DNA of 64,000 nucleotides from Ceriagrion tenellum (lineage: Eukaryota; Arthropoda; Insecta; Odonata; Coenagrionidae), in assembly GCA_963169105.1 (NCBI GenBank), contig OY720643.1, positions 27,996,373-28,060,372 of the forward strand, given 5' to 3'. The position numbers and the translations under genes were made by a program. Positions 11,493 to 23,082 of the stretch are shown here, piece by piece. A model generated the notes under the pieces. It searched no databases, was not told where the DNA came from, and was given only the letters and a program-made list of their open reading frames with translations. Within the stretch, counting starts at the first letter, position 1. Every line of letters begins with the position of its first letter.

Positions 11493-12114
11493 GAAGGAAT
11501 GAGTTCAATTCATCTAGTAATTAGACTAATTAGTAATTAGAGTAGAATTAAACCCTTTAAAAGAGACAAATTTAGTCACGATACTCCCTGATTCAAAAAC
11601 ATAGGTTAGATGTAATGAAATAAGAAAAATACAGATGCAGAATTATACAATTTTTATTTATAAAATCGGACTAGTTGTTGGTACTATTTTTACAGCCTAA
11701 TGAACAAAAAATAAATTTAAAAAATCATACGCGTTCAATTAGTGAGAAAGAACTTGTTCCATCCCAAGTATTATTTAAATACAATTGATTCCAATATATA
11801 AAAAAAGCATATCACACGAAAATTAACTGTAACATTATTTTAGATACTAATGGATTTTATCGCTAGAAGATGTAATGTCTTTTTATTATGCTTTTGTATC
11901 TTATCTAAAGACAGGCGCTACCATGGGTTTGGTTTTGGATGGGATTTATTTGGGCAACAATTCCCTTCCTAATGGAATATAAATGTTTTCAATGCAATAG
12001 AAGGCTGACCCAGTATTGTTTATTTTTGAAAGAGGAATTTTTTTCCTGATATCATGCATCTGATTTCGTATAATACGAAATTGCAATGCCAAGATTTCTG
12101 TTAGTTAAAATACG
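11493..12114. other. AT-rich non-coding interval
   Basis: No gene, RNA or repeat recognised in this stretch up to the target-site duplication of the hAT-like element. Confidence 0.55.
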
Positions 12115-12383
12115 CAACGGAGCAGCGGTGCCAGATTTTTCGACCCTCCTCCCTCCACCAGAGCGCCCTGAACCCGCCCAACACACCCACGCCGCACGCC
12201 AATATTTAAACTAAATCTAATGTTTAACGACGAGGTCGTTTAATTTCGATGTGAAAATAAACATACAATATGGCAAAATGTTCAAATCGTATTTAGTTTT
12301 TCAGATCAAATCCGCGGAAAGGAACAAATAGTAATAACGTAACATTTATGAAACACTTAGAGCAAAATTGAACAAAACATTAA

Positions 12384-12488
12384 CTATTGCAAGAGGTCAT
12401 TCATCTCAGTCTCCTCCAGTAAGTGGAGGACGTAGCTGATGGCCTCGGCGCCAGGTTTTTCGTAGATCACGGAAATGTGAAAATGTGC
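12384..12488 (-). CDS. Possible terminal coding exon inside the hAT-like element
   Basis: The minus strand encodes 34 residues ending in a stop, with sensible composition (HFHISVIYEKP, AISYVLHLLEETE, NDLLQ). It is directly preceded on that strand by a TTGCAG acceptor-like sequence, and the frame is closed by a stop just upstream. This fits a last exon starting in phase 0 at 12,488. I do not recognise the protein. It could be the end of a transposase-related gene, a captured host fragment, or chance. No matching upstream exon was identified. Confidence 0.25.
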   Translation of the reverse strand, partial: AHFHISVIYEKPGAEAISYVLHLLEETEMNDLLQ

Positions 12489-13830
12489 CTGCAATTTTCA
12501 ATGACGTTTGTGAGGTCCAAAAGCTAGAGATTAGCTTAATTTTGCCGGCCACTTCCGAAGAAAAGTGTACGACTGAAGAAAACGACAAGGATAAGGGTTT
12601 TCGCCGTAAGTTACAATGATGGTTCCCTGAGACCCAGGAATATTTTACTGTAACTTTTGTATTTGTCGCAGGATCTTTTCAGTCTATCGTGCTCCCATCG
12701 CTCAATGCATTACAATGTAGTAGGCAATAGTTCTGAGTTTGAGAAAACCATACGAATGAAACAGTTGCGTATGGTTCCTCGGATCCCTCGGTGTAGACAA
12801 TGTTTGATAATCCGTTTGAAATCAAAAGAACCAAGTGATAAAACTGAACTCCGAGGGAAAAAGGAAGCTATGTCACCGCAGCGTATCTTGTAAAATACCT
12901 CTGCCTGAAACCTGTGGCAACTGTATTTTCAAAAAATGTGTTGAAGACTGAAGTTCACAGGTCTTAGTTCTTCATTTCTTCTCACTCTATTTCTCTTTGC
13001 CCTTAAAATAGTCATATTAATGACAATAAAGTCATATAAATAATCAATTTCATAAAACTGTATTGCGATGAGCAGTTTAGGAAGTGTTTTGAAAAACAAA
13101 TATTTTTAATGATTTCGTATTTTTAATGATTTCTAAACACGACATGTTTATGGTCAAATATTTTGTTTGAATACCGACTTTTACCTCATTGAATTTTCCT
13201 TATAAAATGAGGAATAACTTCATTGTAAGTTTTATGTTGCAATGCTCCATTAGAAAAATAGTTTTTTTCATTGAAATTTGTTGTTTTTCGTACAGGAAAT
13301 GAAGAGCACTCTATTAATGCAAAACATATTTTAGGAGTGCTTAAATTAATGCTTAAATAATTAATTTTTCCAATTCTCAACAAATTACAAATATTGCCAA
13401 CTGCTCGTTCATTTTGGTATGGACTCGCCTCATGACTCTAGTCAGTGATGCTTTACTGTTGCTGGCTCAAGCCCATTGACAGTATTAATAATCATTTGAA
13501 AGAAACGGATAACATTTTTAAAGTGGTTCAACATTTGAAATGAAGTGTGTATATAGCTTTCCTTGGAACAATCTATCCCTTCAGATGTGATGCACCCAGT
13601 ATGTTTATTTTCTTCTTTTCCTTCTTTAAATAATGTATGATATACGTACTAGTAGAACTCGTTAACAATTATTTATTTCTGATTTACTGATTGCTATCTG
13701 CAACTCCAGCCTACCTACTAGCGATATTTTTCGCGGAAATCTGCCGACCGTAGGACCGATTGCACTCTGACTACCACCCACATCAGTTAAGTAATAACAG
13801 CCGGTGCGCTTGCACTTCAATCTGACTTAA

Positions 13831-13890
13831 CATCTACATAATACCCTGCGAGCCACCTTAAGGGTGTTTGGCAGGGGGAAACGGTCGTAC
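13831..13890 (-). mobile_element. LINE 3' tail fragment
   Basis: The minus strand ends in the GGCTCGCAGGGTATTATGTAG-like tail shared with the LINE copies at 18.2, 26.1, 34.2 and 48.3 kb. Here the G just after GGTGGCTCGC is conserved and the tail reads into TAGATG. Only about 60 bases are recognisable. It sits inside the hAT-like element, so it either inserted there later or was carried along with it. Confidence 0.7.
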
Positions 13891-14096
13891 TATTGTTCAC
13901 GGTCGAAATATTGTTTATTCTAACGTTTAAGTGAATTCTACGGTATTTATCGGTATAAAATTCGGAAGTTAAGGATAAATTTCAGGCACCCGCCCAATTT
14001 CCTGGGAGAATGGTCCAACCAGCCCAAGTTGGCGGGAACCCGCCAAATGAAATTCTTACCCGGGAACCCGCCCAATCTGGCATCACTGCAACGGAG

Positions 14097-17000
14097 AGTG
14101 AAAATGCGAACACTTTTATTAAAGCAATAAAAATATTTACACTATTTTTCTTCTTATTTGGTCATTAATAGATTTCCACCGCCGTTTATTCAAATCAAAT
14201 CCTTGTTTAGAAATAGGGAACATCATAAAATATTTCATCATTGCTGACCTTCAGGGACGCGCAGGAAAGTTGAGTGGCCAAAGCAGAGTGCTTTGGCCGT
14301 TTGAGGAATATTGCTGGGAACCTATCCAATTAGTACTTAGAAAATATATGTCGAAATGTGGGCCGAGCTAATTAAAGATTTGGATGAAAATGCAAAAAGG
14401 AGCACAGAGATGTAATATGTATGACTTTTTTAATATTGATGAAAGAGCGAGAGAGAACGATTGAAAAATGACAGAAATACGTCACTTTCATCGGCAATAA
14501 GAAAACACTCACGTGATACGTGATATAAATAATGCCTGCATAGGAAAAGGTTATAGCGGGTTTGAAAGGTGTCGAACGATTTATTTTCAATTAACGCGAT
14601 GTAAATGCTTCGTAATTGTGCGATGGGAATCAACGGGAAAAGGCAAAAGTTTAAATTGAATGCTGTAGATCCTTAGTACGATAAAAGGATATTTTATTTT
14701 TGAAGTTCAAAATATTTGCAAATACTCTCACAGCTAAACTTCCGGCTCGGAACTAGACCATTAACTAATATCCGCGATCTAGGCCACCAGCCATCGCAGA
14801 TCCAGTTCTACAAACAGACAGGTAAAGCACTTTTCATAAAAATATGAAATACAAATTTTTAACAAGTGCATTACACAATTTTTAATGCAGTATTTTACCA
14901 AGTAAATATGTGACGGCATATAATTAAAAACAAATTTTTCCTGTGAAATAATACCACATAAAATTCCTTCCATATTTTTATAGTAAATTTTAAAATATTC
15001 TTATTAGGTTTCGTAAAATAGTAATATTATCGTTATTACATATTTAGATGGATCGCGCCCCTTGACACTACGGGCCGAAAAGAACGAGTAATTACGAATA
15101 AGGACCACGAAGAAATATATGATACATTGCGCTGACTTTTATGTAGCCTTCTCAACATTAATAAATGATATTGCAGCCAAAAGCGTATTATTGGGATTTA
15201 TTGCAAATACTCTTTTCCACATACTTAACTGAAAGATATTTGCTATTTATTTAGTTTAATAATGAAAATTCATTGGACTTATATAACCTGCACCATCGCA
15301 ATTCACAGAATTGTCCTCATTTCGAATTGTTATTTAAACGATAAAAATAAACTTAATGAGAAAAAGGACAAGTTTCAATAGGTTTATTTCAAGAGGAGCA
15401 AAGCACCTGAATTAATAACAACAGAAATGTTTTCTGTAAAATATAGAAAAAGTATGTAGGTTCTTATCATTAAATTTATTAATATAGTACAAATTTCCAG
15501 GATTACTACAAAACTAACAGTATGTAATGCTGTTTACAATGTCCTGAAATTGACGACAGAGTTATTATCATATCGCCCATATATATAAAATATATATGGG
15601 CGATATATATGGGCTCTCTGTGGGAATGTCTCTGAATGGAATGGAGAACATTACTAAAAACTATTTGCTTGTGATTTTTCATACTCGAACTTACAAACGG
15701 ACATTAGATCGACGTTAGAATTGTTGAGATATTATCTTTTGGAGAAAAGATGTTTTTCCTAATGTACGCGCGCTGATGGCCCCGGAAGTCTACGTCATGG
15801 AGAACCTGGCGTATGGCAGAACGGGACATCTCTCAGAAAAAATAAACAGCAGGCCTCAATCACATTGCTGCGTTATATTCTCAATACTTAATACCTGCTT
15901 CCTTTAAAATATTCTTAACATTCGGTAAGATATCAGCTAATTTCTAATTCGATGTACTGAAAGATAGTCTCAAAAATATTTCATGAAGGTAGCCTGTATG
16001 CTAAACGAGTACTGGGGTATTTGACGATGTGAGAATTTTACGGAATGTATTCATTAAAAATGCAATCGCTTCCTATAACATATTTTTAAAGATATACTTC
16101 CACTCAAAGTCTACAGTCCCATTTTAACCTTTACGCCTGACTCGTTGTGGTTACATTCGGTTTGTTAGTGAGCGAATTCTCATCTGCTCCACTAGCTCTA
16201 ATGAAAATTAATGGCCACTGGCTATCAGCCCTCTGCTGCCTCGCCAATTAGCTCAAATATGTTGGACGGTTCGCCGAAATCTCACAACCAAATCTCCCAC
16301 CAGTATATCACACCACAGCATGCGATAGAATCTCAAGTTTATTGTGAGAGAACTCTCACAGACAATTAATCAGGGTGTTATTATGACAAATGGTTGTGTA
16401 AATGACTACCCGGGTTGATTTCACACTTAAAACCACGCGTGTAATTCTCTCGAGTGTGAATATGATGACCTGGTTAGGATAATTATTTTGTCAGCGCTAA
16501 CATTATCTAGATGCAATTCACTGCTATGTAGGTTATTTATTTCTAGCATGAATTTTCTTAAATTTTCTACATCATGTTGTAGTGAGTAACGGTCATCAAC
16601 AATATCATTACGTCGATACAAAAATTGATCACGTATTTCTCGTTAACTCTTCCTTAATTTTATAATAAATTTTGTTTTTATATAACATTCTTTCTATTCA
16701 ATCTCTGTATTTTTACACTGAAACTCAATACTCCACTATATTCTTTGGATAATTTGTTAGGAAACTTATCGGGAATATATCGGTCTCATTTTTAGAATTA
16801 AAAATTACAAATTCAGTGCCTTCTCTAATCACCCTGAAATGTAGGTTGGTTCCCTAGGTTCCTAGATCATCATGTCTACTGTGCAAGTATTATACCTACT
16901 GGTAAGAAAATGCAGGGTAACCAACTAATAGTTCACAGGCGGCATTCTTAGTCATGCAAGGACACGATACTTAAAACCTTACACTTATGACATTCCTTAA

Positions 17001-18232
17001 TTCGAGATTAAAACTGACATAGATCAAGACTACATCCTTGGTTGGAAATACACCAGTGCTCATTACACAATGGATAAGCACACGTGAAAACTGATAATTA
17101 TAGGAAAAACTGCGTAATATAAACCGGCAAAGAAAATCCCTTAAATGGATTGACATTCAGAAAACATTCCCTCAGAACCTCCTCTAAGAAATAAATTTTC
17201 GAACTCAAACGAGCGACTGGTTTTCGCAAAGCGTCATCACGGCATTTATGATGCGTAATGTGTGAAAAAGAAAAGGCTATAATATATTTCCATCATGAAA
17301 ATATTGTGTATTGTAATATTTATCATTTATTACAGGAGCATATCGTTTATAGAAGAGAAATTTTTATTAATTATTGACTAAATTTAAAAACTGAAAAAAA
17401 TGATTAAATTATATTATGAAAGATAACTCACATGTCTCAATCGGATTATCCCTCAAGGGCAGGGTAGAGACGGTGAGGGCCTGGAAAGTAAGAAACAAAT
17501 ATCATAATTCTGTAGTATATTTTCGCTAAGATAGCTGGCTGCGTAAATACTCATAAATTGATTTCCCGGTAGTAGATCACACGTTTCCCCTGTTCAAGTG
17601 CCATAAGATGACCATAAGGGATGCGCCCATAAGGTTTGGGAAATGTTTGCAAGAGCTCTGATTCCCATAACATTGCGCCATTTCTTTGGTTGCAAATTGA
17701 TCTTTGCTGACTTGGGAAGATTGAACCATAAGAACCAACCACTATTTATAAATTTTATTTAAAATAGAGGAAGAATTGAAAGTATAAACAAAGGAAATTT
17801 CGTAGATCACTATAATTGGCGAAAGCTGTTAAGCTCTTAGGTGAGTATGAGGAGGGGCCGAAAAATCGACAAATGAAAAACAAAGTGATATGCTGCAGTC
17901 AATAAAAGCTCATTTTCCTCACTTTACAGAATTATATCTGTTGTCATTTCAAGGTAAGAGTTCAGATAGCCAAAAAAGAAGTGAACATTAGCGACCACCT
18001 AGGATAAGTGCCAGTGCTTAGATGGCTATTTTAATCAGGAAAAAGGAAAAATATATGAAAATGGTGAAATTTATCTTAATTAATAACGAAGAAGTCGCGG
18101 TGATACCTTAAAAAAAGATAGAAAGTTCAACGGGTTTTGTTCAAATTATTTATTTGAACAAAAGTTATGATGATATTTTTATCATGCGTGCTGGTAAATG
18201 CAAACAAGCGTGGGGGTTTTCCGTATACAATA
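14097..18232. other. Long AT-rich non-coding interval
   Basis: No gene or mobile element was recognised in about 4.1 kb apart from the stem-loop at 15,570. Another small palindrome is centred near 18,150 (GTTCAAAT/ATTTGAAC). The short minus-strand frames (14.4, 14.8, 16.4, 17.0 and 17.6 kb) have random composition. Confidence 0.55.
15570..15607. repeat. AT-rich stem-loop with CGCCC core
   Basis: ATATCGCCCATATATA is followed a few bases later by its reverse complement, giving a stem of about 16 bp with a small loop. A second partial copy of the ATATATGGGC word follows immediately. It may be a terminator-like or cruciform structure, or a slipped inverted duplication. No gene adjoins it. Confidence 0.75.
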
Positions 18233-18830
18233 TCTACATCCACATCTACATAATACCCTGCGAGCCGCCGCATGGGCATGTGGCAGGGGGTGTTAGGTCA
18301 CCAGCCGTGTAAAGGTGTAAGTTTTTTGGAGATAAATGGTAACATGTATTCTAGGAGTGTATTTAGTAGAGCTCAATTTTTATTGTGGTGGCTTATTGTT
18401 CGCGCAAAGAACGAGTTCTTGTACCTATCTGTTCGGCAGTGTATCTCTCTAATTTAATCGCATCTGCCAGACCTAGAGATGTAAAGGGGAGCCATGATAA
18501 TATTCTCTATGTCGCTTTGAAAAATATCAGTTCTGAATTTATCAAGCCACTTAAGCCTAGCGTGTAGCCTCCGAGGCTCTAGGGGCTCCCACCTTAATCC
18601 CTCTAAAAGTTGTGAGAATGTATATGTTCGCCTGTAGCAGTTTTTAACGAAGCGCGCTGCTTTCCTTTGTATTTTATAAATTTTTTTGGTTAAATCTATT
18701 TGATCAGGGTCCCAAATTCTCGCGGTGTTTTCAAGGTGTGGCCTTACCAGAGCGAAGTAGCATATTTCTTTGACTTTATACGGTCAGTTATGCTCTGCGT
18801 GCGTAGTTTCTGGCAACACACACAGGAGAG
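18233..18830 (-). mobile_element. 5'-truncated LINE, ORF2 C-terminus and 3' tail
   Basis: On the minus strand the translation reads LRTQSITD, then after a frame change VKEICYFALVRPHLEN, IWDPDQIDLTKKI, IQRKAARFVKNCYRR, GLRWEPLEPRRLHARL, FQSDIENIIM, YISRSGR, REIHCRTDRYKNSFFARTI. This is the C-terminal region of a CR1/Jockey-like ORF2. The element then runs through a 3' UTR to the tail GGCTCGCAGGGTATTATG followed by a short TAGATG microsatellite. Stops and frameshifts show it is inactive. It is the same family as 23.1-26.1 kb and shows that element's sequence without the 460-bp insertion. Confidence 0.9.
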
Positions 18831-20578
18831 TGTTGGCTCATTTGCATCTCTTACCTCCATATATTGGAATTTCTCGAAAACTACTGATCTGCTTCCTCCA
18901 AGATTCGGTATTTAACGTTTGTATGGTACGAGGAATCCATTAAATTCCCGGCCTCAGATTCGTCAGGGCCAGAGAACCCCCAAAATGGGTCACCATTTTA
19001 CTACCATAATGATTGTATTGGAACCTGTGCAGAGGTTTATCTTTTTTGTTTTTTTATATTACTAGCACTCACAATATCAGATTCAAACTTTTATTATCAA
19101 ATGGCAGAGAGAATGAAGTATATATTTCTTGCAATTTGTCTTGTTACACACCCTGTTTTTGTTTGAAATTAGGTTTTCAACGACAATATTTTACTCAGGT
19201 TTCAATAATAGCATTTATTCTTGGTAACCTAAGCTTTGGGAAATTTTCCCGCACGATTTAAGACTTAACATTTTGTTAAAAGTGCAAAATTTACATATAT
19301 GTATATTTAAATATAAGGATATAATTTCTACGCACTAATGATAAAAAGGTGTGTGCACATCGTGTAGTTTAGCTGCGGAAAGCATTACGTGAACGTAGCA
19401 CTTGGTTGCCGTCGCTCTGATCGTACGCCCAAAACCGCCCGCACGCACTATCCGCAACTATACCACACTCGTATCTCAACGAAACTATTTTTCAGCCAAA
19501 TATGCTCACGTCTAGATCAGTTACATGCTATTTACGCAAGACTCACGTCCCGAGAAAAAAGCTAATCAATGTTCAACCGTATAAATATGGATTCGTGATG
19601 TGTTGACTAACTATGCCCATAAAATGATGAAGAAACGAAGTCCTTCCGCTTCAATGTGTAGAATGTTGTGGTCAATATCCTCTTGAAGTGAAATTTCTCC
19701 CATCCGAGCCGCAAATCCGCAAAGACTGACAAGAATTTGCTTATCACTGTTACTTGCCCAAAAACCAATTCTTTTCGTTTCGATAGTACCTAACTATAGC
19801 AATGCTTTAGTAACATTATGTAATAACAGTTTCTCCCTTCGCAAAGAACTCCTTATAATTTACGAGATATACAACATACTTTTAAAACCAAACAAAACTT
19901 TCTTTAAAATATGTTTTTAATATAAGAGTCCAAAAATTCACAATTTACTACCAGTTTACATAAAAGCTAAAAGCATTATTTATTTAAAATGGCTATACAA
20001 TGGTTATTCACTCAGCCAGATGCAGAATATTTTTAAATATTTTTGTGTAAAGTCATTATTATTTTTTGTTTGTATTTGATAATTATTTGATTAGGTTAAG
20101 TATAGTATACTCCTTATATTTCGTGGCCTATTATTACTGTGAAGGTAGTATCATCTTAGTTTTTTCTTAGATGTTACCAATAGCTTTCTTACAATATGTA
20201 CCAAGAAATTGTTATTTGAAAATTGTGTTGTGGAAAAAATACATATTATTATTATGTTAAGTATGAATCGATGCTTAAATTCAATGAGGGACAAGTTCGT
20301 GGAAAGACTATATATATTAAAAAAATGTCCGCAGTTTGTAAACTTATAACCCCTGGCCGATACATTCGATACATTCCAGGTATTATAGTGATGACGAGAT
20401 CATATAATGAATATAAAAGGCTGTATCAGTATACGCGAGACTTTTATGCATAATTATACCGCAAAGAGTTGACCAAAGAGATTCAATAAGATGACAATAC
20501 ATTCCGAACTTTGTTAGTTTGCTCACAATAATATCAATTCATTCAACAGATTCAGGCGAGATGTCGTGGAAGTTCTTC
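18831..20578. other. AT-rich non-coding interval
   Basis: No gene recognised. A slightly GC-richer patch at 19,340-19,460 carries CpG words but no recognisable coding sequence or RNA. Confidence 0.5.
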
Positions 20579-20661
20579 ATATTTTAAGAGAAACAATAGC
20601 ACTTTTCCACAAAGTGCATTAAGCAATTTGAGGAAAAGTACTATTGTTTCTCTTACAATAT
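20579..20661. repeat. miRNA-sized hairpin
   Basis: Arms 20,579-20,607 and 20,633-20,661 pair over about 29 bases with few mismatches around a 25-base loop. The size is in the range of a microRNA precursor, but no conserved seed is recognised and expression cannot be judged. A relic of a small inverted-repeat element is equally possible. Confidence 0.6.
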
Positions 20662-21161
20662 AAAATATTAATTCAGCATGGAAGTACGTAATATCTATCT
20701 TGATGGATTCCATTGGCATGTGACGAACTGATGGAATATTTAAATGACTTTAGTTTCTTTCCCGAGGTAATGAGATGGAAATATGATGGTTTTATATGTC
20801 AACTCCATTTCACGCCACGCTCATTTCTGCCACATAAAAGACACAGGGAGAATGAAATGCGAGCGCTCATTACACGCAGAATCCCGCACATGGGAAAGAA
20901 TGTTAACCCCGTTCATGCGGACAAATTATCGCCTTAATGACGGTTACATTTCCGCAGACCCGAAAAAAATATTGCGTGAACCATAGTTTTTATGCGTGTT
21001 AACAAGGCTTCCCCTGTATCACAAGTCCTCTTTGCTTTCCACACATTCTACTACACTCTATCGACCATTAATCTCCATCCTTGGCTCCCGTGAAAACATT
21101 CAACCCTCACTCTCCCTCACAAACAATCGTATATATCGAAGGCTATAGTTCCCTTCAGCAG

Positions 21162-21287
21162 ATGGCGGAAGACGTGAGCTTCGGCACCAATATGAGCGAT
21201 AGCAGCGTTGCGAGCATTGATGACTCATTAGTCTTAACCTACTCTTTTGTTTTCCTATTGTGTAGCTTAGGGATCCTTCTGAGGTAG
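21162..21287 (+). CDS. Short frame: acidic N-terminus plus one membrane segment (possible first exon)
   Basis: An ATG with purine-rich context opens a 41-residue frame: an acidic, serine-rich start (MAEDVSFGTNMSDSS) followed by a hydrophobic helix of about 16 residues (LTYSFVFLLCSLGILL) and an arginine, then a stop. AG|GTAGCC at 21,282-21,289 could act as a weak splice donor just before the stop. A short extracellular N-terminus leading into a membrane helix resembles the first exon of some receptors, but nothing else supports that. It abuts a LINE fragment and may simply be chance. Confidence 0.2.
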   Translation: MAEDVSFGTNMSDSSVASIDDSLVLTYSFVFLLCSLGILLR

Positions 21288-21288
21288 C

Positions 21289-22168
21289 CTAAAACAGACT
21301 CAGAACGTGTGCAGCGAAGATCAGCAAGATATGTAAAAGGCCCTTATGATAATCTCGTTAGTGTTGCTGACCTTTAGTTGCATATTAATTAATAACATAA
21401 CATTTCAAAATTTATACATTGGGTAATAGAATATTTCATACATTTCGGTCCAGTCAAACTGCATTAGGTTTGTCGGCATGTTCCGTTGAGACATCATTTC
21501 TAATTATTTTTCTTCCACACTTAATAACATATCTATGCAGCTACTATGTAGCCATCTATCTATCCTCGCAGATATCTATCTTTGGTCTATCAATGAACTA
21601 TGTAGCAGTTATTCAACAACTGTAATAGAAATTACATTAATGCGGTCAATTAAAATTAGATTAAATATTTTATATAAATTGAAAACCAATTTCATTCCTG
21701 ATTACGTTATAATATCTTAACGAACTCGACAGTACTGCGGTAGATTATATCATGAGAATAAAATTCGAGAAATGTACTTCAGAAGATATAGGTTTACAAT
21801 GTCGTATTTCCGCAATCGATAAGAGACCACAATGGCTGAGAGACTTTAAAGAGAGAAAAGAAGAATCCAAATGAGAATTTAAAGTAGATTAGTCGAAATA
21901 TCGCGTCGCTGATTAGTGAATTCGACCTTAATTCGTAATCTGCCTCGTAGTACTAACATCACGTTCCACATAACCCCTGCATGACTCGTGTATTTTGTTT
22001 ACATAGTCGCAATATTCATTAATATAAATAGTTTACGTAGCATAGCTAGGATTCCTGTAGTGTAGTGCATGTTAGTGAAAGTTTCTGGTACGTTGCAGGG
22101 CATGTTGGTGATAACTCACACCCTGCCACACATCCCTGAGGTAGATCGCAGGGTTATATGTAAATGCA
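21289..22168 (+). mobile_element. Decayed LINE, ORF2 C-terminus and 3' end (second CR1/Jockey-like family)
   Basis: The plus strand reads SERVQRRSARYVKGPYDNLVSVADL (split here as SERVQRRSARYV and KGPYDNLVSVADL), then, after about 220 unexplained bases, IKIRLNILYKLKTN, YCGRLYHENKIRE and YRFTMSYF. This is the distal ORF2 region. The frame break CGATAAGAGACCA and the following non-coding tail match the copy at 47,555-48,225 base for base over long stretches, showing one family. It ends near the CACCCTGCCACAC and CGCAGGGTTATATG words (22,118-22,160). The interval 21,380-21,600 may be a later insertion. Inactive. Confidence 0.8.
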
Positions 22169-23064
22169 GTAAAAAGCACAAAAACAATATTACAAACAAA
22201 ATTCTCTGAGCCTATCTTCATGATTATTAGTCCCAATTAAAATGTATACAATGAGGGATCGTGGGCTGTCTTACCAATGTACTGTTAGCATTGCCAAATC
22301 AATTTGGAACGTATAGCTTCAAACTCCGAATTTCAATCATTTCGAAACGTCGGACAGGGCATCGCCTTGAGGTGTTTCACACACACTGGGGCTTATATAC
22401 CTTACATTTATGTTAAGAACTTTAAGGACACATAATCCCTCGACTAACATTTGGCCTGGCAAAAATTATGTCTACGAGCTTACCCGAAAAAAAGTTAATT
22501 TTTCACAAACGCTTCCTCTTTTCCCTTTAATTTTTTATTCAACTTTATCCCTCTTAAATCCCATACTGAACTTCAGAGTAAGCCCAATTCACCTACTTAC
22601 TTTCTGTGTAGCGTTCCATATCATTTCTTCCACTTTTACTCTTCTGTATACATCCTCTTTGATTTAATACATTAGTATTTTCGTTAAAACTGAGGTTAAT
22701 TACAACAATTAAGATTTTTCTATGTTATAGGCTTCCCAGGTATTACTATTTGCCTTACTATGTCTGACATCACAAACCTGGATAAAGCTTTCCGCGCTAA
22801 AAGGATTAGGAAGATTATTTATGGAAGAATTTTCTCAATACGACGCTAAGTCATAAAATATGTAATTATTTGGAGAGAGATACCACCTCACATGGTACTC
22901 AATACATTTGACCATACAGTAAAGAACAAGACAAATTCTCAAATTTTTTGAAAAAATTGCCTTCTGTTAACGACATATAATAATAATTGAAGCCATTCCT
23001 ATGGGATATGGTAAGGATGTGCGATTCAGAGAAGTTATAAAAAGATAAAGCATTAGATCTCAAC
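22169..23064. other. Non-coding interval upstream of the main LINE
   Basis: No gene recognised. Part of the last few hundred bases could be unrecognised LINE 5' sequence, but similarity to LINE proteins begins only at about 23,075. Confidence 0.5.
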
Positions 23065-23082
23065 CGGTGTGCTCATACATAT

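Larger units (their letters stand above)
12115..14096. mobile_element. hAT-type DNA transposon with 8-bp target duplication
   Basis: An exact 8-base direct repeat CAACGGAG lies at 12,115-12,122 and 14,089-14,096. Immediately inside it are inverted termini: CAGCGGTGCCAGATT at the left and, read from the right end, CAGTGATGCCAGATT (13 of 15 identical). An 8-bp duplication and termini starting CAG are hallmarks of the hAT superfamily. The element body (12,123-14,088) is 1,966 bp. GC-rich subterminal words (GAACCCGCCCAA) occur near both ends, with a GGCGGG/CCCGCC stem at about 14,031-14,044. I could not recognise a hAT transposase, so it is probably non-autonomous or decayed. A LINE tail (13,831-13,890) is inserted in it. 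Confidence 0.8.

Noticed and set aside
13980..14080. Start of a separate LINE (CAGTGATGCCAGATT resembles some LINE 5' ends)
   Set aside because: The matching terminus at 12,123 and the exact 8-bp duplication explain it better as the end of a hAT-type element.
18700..18915. 71-codon plus-strand open frame
   Set aside because: It is antisense to the LINE ORF2 fragment on the minus strand.
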